In this document: positions 59,960-64,000 of the stretch, piece after piece
Layout of the letters: every line of letters starts with the position of its first letter
Numbering within the stretch: position 1 is the stretch's first letter
From: Taxawa tesnikishii (nom. ined.)
Taxonomy: Eukaryota; Ascomycota; Dothideomycetes; Dothideales
Reading direction: 5' to 3'
Assembly: GCA_030247885.1 (NCBI GenBank)
Contig: JAPDRO010000013.1
Location: 62,001-126,000 of the forward strand
Length of the DNA stretch: 64,000 nucleotides
Position numbers and translations under genes: made by a program
The notes under the pieces: generated by a model
Seen by the model: only the letters and a program-made list of their open reading frames with translations
Databases searched by the model: none
Told to the model about the DNA's origin: nothing

Positions 59960-62292
59960 ATGGCCCGCACGAAGTTCCTACTCTTGTTATGTGTGGTAGT
60001 CCTCGTACTACTCCCGTCGCCGGCCGCTGCATTCGGCGCTGGGAACATCGCATCTATATCCAAGATCGAAGGTCAGAACTGGAGGCATGGCGACATCGAG
60101 GATATACTCAAGACGGTGGCTTTCTTGCATGGCAAAAAATGGACTAGCATGATGATTAAGGTGACATACCCGGATTCTTCTGCTAATGCTTGTCTTACTG
60201 ATGTGTCATCTGCAGCGTGTCTACTTTGGCAATTGGCTTCGAGATTACAGTCAAGCAGTCGATGTCGGAGCGCTCAAGGGCGTCCAAAAAGATACTATTC
60301 GCATTCTGGTCTGGGTGCTGGCTTTTATGAGCTTTGGGTACGCCACCGGTGAGTTCGAAGTCACGGAAGAGCGACTGGGTGTCTACAGACCAGAGGTGAG
60401 TCACCTCGGAAACCCAAGATTCCCACAGGCTTAAGGTCTTGCAGGAACACATCGATAATCCCAAGGATTACGCCGATAATCAGGATGCGCGACAATACGA
60501 TCCAAGGCTCCGCGGACCCGTAGCGCCGGTGGAGCTCGCAATCGATCCAGCTACCGGCTTGAAGAACTACATCGCCAACGAATCAGGCGGCTGGGCGACC
60601 TCACTCGGTTACGTCAAATATAGTCTTCACCGCAGCATCCATTACGGGCGCTTGTACCTGCACGGTGGCCAAAAAGGCCGCGAAGAGGATCTCTGCGAAG
60701 CGCTGCGCTGTCTAGGCCAAGGCTTGCACTGTCTTGAAGACTTTGGCGCACATACTAACTACGTGGAGCTTGCTTTGCGTGAGATGGGCTTCCACAACGT
60801 GTTTCCGCACGTCGGCGCCGCTACTCAAATCAACGTCCGTGGCAAACAGATTTTCCCGCTTGTCACGGGCACGTTTGGTGGCGTCGACTTCTTGCATTCG
60901 GTAATTGGCGAGGCAGGGGATCACGTTGCGCAGAGCGAAGTCGACGAGATGAACACGGCTCTCGGTGATGCTGCGCAGGGCAAAAAGACTGATGGCTCGG
61001 ATCCGGTGGCTGGTTTGACTTCTCTGCTATCTAAGATACCAGGTACCGGCGGCCTATGTCAGGAAGCGGCAAACCTAGCCGCAGCATCGAATCAGCAGGC
61101 CGCTGCCAACAGCGGTATGGCCAGCGGATCGCGCGGCTTTGACGGATCCTACGACGACAGCTACAACGCCTCTCGGGCTTGGAACCCTACCTCCTTCGCC
61201 GCGCCGCCAGGCAGCCAAGGTGGCCCACCGGGACCTGGTATACCCGGCCTCACAAACATGAATACGGACCCTCAAGCTATCGTCGACAAGATTTACCCCA
61301 TCCTACAATTTCGGGATAAAGTGGTTCGAGCTATCAGCTCCATGGTCTCTGCAGTCGGACTCGATGACCTCGTCGAGAAGATTACCGAGCGCGTCACTCT
61401 CTTCGTCATGTCACTGCTGGCGCCCTACATCCAGCCGCTGATTGCAGCCGCGTCGCAGAGCCTGAAGCAGGGCAGCTCGGCCGTCATTGGTAGCAGCGAG
61501 AACCACCAGCTCGAAGTCTGGACCGATCCCAACTGCAGCGATCCGACGCACAGTATCCTATCCAAAGACCACTTCGCCAACGTCTTGAACGGACCGGCCG
61601 GCCAGGTAGCGGCGAGCATCTTGCAGTACGTCGTTCCACGCGTGCTGTGGGCGTGGGATAACCCACATGCGGAGTTACAGCAAGTCTTGGATGACGTAGG
61701 CCGCGTATTCCATCATCCTGCGCTCCGCGACGAGAGGTGCGAGTTGCACAGAAACATGTTCGTAGTCGTGGAGAGGTGGGCACGCGGACGACCAGACCAC
61801 GGCGCGGGATTGAACGATGTTCTGAGCTCGGAAGCTGTGAAGGCGCGCGCAGCAGGACCTGGACACGGACACGGACACGGTGGCTCTCAAGCAACAGCGG
61901 GCGGACCGATGGCGATGTTCAATGCGCCTCAACGTGATACAACCCAGCAGCAACCGGGTCATCAATACTACCAAGACACGTACTCGCAACCGCCGCCGCC
62001 GCAGCAGCAACAGCAATGGAACCAGGGATATCAGCAGTCACACCAACAGTGGGATCAGAGCTATCAACAATCGCAGCAGCCTCAGGAGCCCGCGGGCTTC
62101 GTGCCTAATGATCCATACGCCTACCCCACCGCTTACCAGCAGGGCTACGAAATCCCCTACGATCAACAACAAGGGCAGCAACCACCACCAGGCGGTTCAG
62201 CACCCTACGGTCACCAGCAGCAGCAGGGTTACGGCGGATACAACCAGCACACGGGCAGCGGATACGGTGGCTATGGCGGAAATGGGTACTAG
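59960..62292 (+). CDS. het-c: HET-C heterokaryon incompatibility protein
   Basis: HET-C is a secreted/plasma-membrane-associated glycine-rich protein; in Neurospora, het-c alleles with pin-c determine vegetative incompatibility. A signal peptide (MARTKFLLLLCVVVLVLLPS) is followed by FGAGNIASISKIEGQNWRHG and DIEDILKTVAFLHGKKW, then across an intron RVYFGNWLRDYSQAVDVGAL and IRILVWVLAFMSFGYATGEF, and after a second intron EHIDNPKDYADNQDARQYDP, LRCLGQGLHCLEDFGAHTNY. These His/Asp-rich stretches are the conserved HET-C domain, and its LEDFxAHTNYxE motif recalls zinc-dependent phospholipase C. About 500 residues of conserved sequence lead to a Gln/Gly/Tyr-rich tail (about 150 residues, GHGHGHGG, QQQQQWNQGYQQ, GYGGYGGNGY). 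Clean frame. The polymorphic specificity segment cannot be judged from one allele. Confidence 0.93.
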
Positions 62293-63075
62293 AACGACTG
62301 TTGGTTCTGTTTCACCTCTACCGAAAACATCTTTTTGCCAGCATGCGCAACCGACCAGTTTCCGCCATCACACAGGTCAAGAAACACTGTCGTCGGTGCA
62401 ATGCCGGCTTCATCAGCCCGGACGGAAGGTGTTACTGCAGGCCTGCTGGTGAGGGTAAGAGTATGTTCGGCATGCGCTGTATGGTTTTGTGCAACGAGGA
62501 GAACGTGAGGCATCGGTGTTTTGAGCGTAGCAAGGAGAAACCTTACTGGCGTCTGCGTCATGGTATTGAGAGCGGTTCTTGAGACTACGCCTGCGGATGT
62601 CCGGTTGGTTGGGGGCAACGACGGAAGGCATTTGCTTGTGGGCAAGGGGAATGCAGGTTATGGGTCATGGAGTACTACAGTAGCATCACCGACTGTCGTT
62701 GTTACAGAGTCACGCCTTCGTTTGCTTCGGCAGCGAGGCATGAGACTTGCACGAACAATTCTCAGATGCAAGCGCTGAGGGTACAAAAATGAATCCGACT
62801 CACTTCTTGTCATCAGAATGGATCCGTTACCGTACCTTGAGTGCCACTTCACCGAGTTCTTCTAGCAGCAGCTGAAAACCTCTGATATGCCCAACACAGT
62901 TGTGTCATTCATCCGGTCTTTCTATCGTCTCGTCCTCAAACACTATGGCATTGACGGTAATCAAGGTGCTCGCGAACCCATTCAGTCTCACAACATGCGG
63001 CTGGAAAACAGTTCTGCCTTCAAGCCTTTCAACACTCCCGAAGGCCGTCATTTCGCTGCCGTTGTACAAGAACAG
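62293..63075. other. Intergenic region
   Basis: About 780 bases with short frames only; nothing recognised. Confidence 0.45.
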
Positions 63076-64000
63076 CTAGCTGAAGTGCAACCTGCCATCT
63101 CTCTGCATCGAGTTCAGCGGCTGTCCCATGTTCCTCTGTAGGCCGGTGATGCGGTTGCAGGAATTCATGATATCTTGTTTTAGATCGCCGATGAAAGGCG
63201 GTGTGTAGGTCCAGTGCTCGTCAATGGGCATGAAGCTATGGTATACACTTCTGGCATCGAACACCTCTATGGCGTAGAGAACATCGCGCAGCAAACCAAG
63301 GCTGGGCTCCCGATCAAGCGCCTCGTTGGTCAGCCACATCGACGCAACATCGGTAACCGAGCACATCGACGTCAACACGAAGACCGCTCTCGTCCCGCCG
63401 AATCTTCCAGGGTTCTCACGTACGACGACTGTAGTGACACCCTTGAGCACCATGCCATCCGCTGAGATTTCCGGGTCCGGGTCCAGATCGGCGAAGTAGT
63501 TTCTCGGATTCCAGCTCTCACAAACGACGTCCGGACATCTGGGGACTCCGGCCCAGCCGGAACCAGGGATGCTGAGCATAGGGTTCCCAGGCTCGTGGGC
63601 CGTCAGTAATATTGAATAATCACGATCCAGTATCGCCAGCGTGTTCAGTATCTTATAGACGTTTTCCATGGCTTCGTCTGGGTTCCAACCATCGGTATCC
63701 GGAAGCGTCGTCAACCTGCGCCTCGCATCTGCACGTATCAGGTTCTGAACCAGAGCGACCTTGTCGTACTCGTTGAAACACCGAAGCATACTGACATTGG
63801 CCCATGCCCATGCAAAGGTGTCTTTAGCCAGGCTGCCGGGTCGGCCAGCAAGGTTGATTCCTCTCGGTTCTCGCAGTCTCGGAGTGCTAGGATCATGGAT
63901 GCTTGCCAAAGTGACCCACCCAGCAAGCGTGGCGAAAGCGAAACAGACGGGCCGCATAGCGTCGTCGGTACGATGGACGTACACGATTGATCCGTGGCTG
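63076..64000 (-). CDS. Partial gene, probable C-terminal part of a HET-like protein
   Basis: The frame is open to the right edge, so the 5' end lies outside the window. Readable sequence includes IVYVHRTDDAMRPVCFAF, DTFAWAWANVSMLRCFNEYD, KVALVQNLIRADARRRLTTL and LAILDRDYSILLTAHEPGNP, then a C-terminus with SCNRITGLQRNMGQ. The YDKVALVQNL block and LDRDYSILLTAH resemble the post-HET-domain region of large fungal HET proteins (cf. the DKxALxxN and GDYSLLT-type motifs). The HET domain itself would lie further right. Gene reality is likely from length and codon quality; the family call is tentative. Confidence 0.4.
   Translation of the reverse strand, partial: SHGSIVYVHRTDDAMRPVCFAFATLAGWVTLASIHDPSTPRLREPRGINLAGRPGSLAKDTFAWAWANVSMLRCFNEYDKVALVQNLIRADARRRLTTLPDTDGWNPDEAMENVYKILNTLAILDRDYSILLTAHEPGNPMLSIPGSGWAGVPRCPDVVCESWNPRNYFADLDPDPEISADGMVLKGVTTVVVRENPGRFGGTRAVFVLTSMCSVTDVASMWLTNEALDREPSLGLLRDVLYAIEVFDARSVYHSFMPIDEHWTYTPPFIGDLKQDIMNSCNRITGLQRNMGQPLNSMQRDGRLHFS

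Overview
The window reads as nuclear DNA of a filamentous ascomycete (Pezizomycotina; a Dothideomycete-like fungus is my best guess, inferred only from gene style). Genes are compact and lie on both strands, introns are mostly 50-280 nt with GT..AG ends and CTRAC/CTAAY branch motifs, and several families are typical of these fungi (HET domain, het-c, Dal5-type MFS, DUF1348, fungal MIC19). I support about 26 protein genes, one clear host pseudogene and a few fragments. I recognised no rRNA, tRNA, CRISPR array or intact transposon.

Layout: 0.9-17.8 kb is a housekeeping block with POP1 (RNase P/MRP), an MSC7-type membrane aldehyde dehydrogenase, mitochondrial fumarase, IPI1 (60S biogenesis), a roadblock dynein light chain, a DUF1348 NTF2-like protein, a decayed MDR oxidoreductase, NAA50 and MIC19. 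From 18.3 to 31.6 kb come EGD1 (NAC beta), an SDR, a TauD/JLP1-like dioxygenase, a Dal5-type transporter, a coiled-coil protein, an RWD protein and a secreted SnoaL-like protein. The stretch 31.6-33.9 kb is gene-poor. It holds a 110-bp repeat copy, a truncated membrane-protein ORF and a palindrome built on a 9-bp tandem repeat. Next come PRP43 and PRMT5 (divergent), a LITAF-domain protein, a HET-domain protein, a GT34-like glycosyltransferase, a conserved fungal protein of unknown role, and mitoribosomal uL3m. The right end (51.6-64 kb) is accessory in character: a P450, a secreted type-B carboxylesterase, a disrupted HET gene, a small protein with six Cys-Pro motifs, HET-C, and part of a probable HET-like gene running off the edge.

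The strongest overall signal is technical but decisive for reading this sequence. At least 14 genes, including essential ones (POP1, PRP43, IPI1, fumarase, uL3m), lose frame by exactly one base, nearly always inside a mononucleotide run that is one base too short. Adding one base to each run restores continuous family-consistent protein. This looks like homopolymer under-calling in the assembly, not gene decay, and genuine decay (the MDR pseudogene and perhaps the second HET gene) must be judged against it. The best biological curiosities are the six-CP duplicated protein at 58.8 kb, a 7-nt microexon in the aldehyde dehydrogenase gene, the HET/HET-C neighbourhood, and the repeat and palindrome island at 30.7-33.4 kb.
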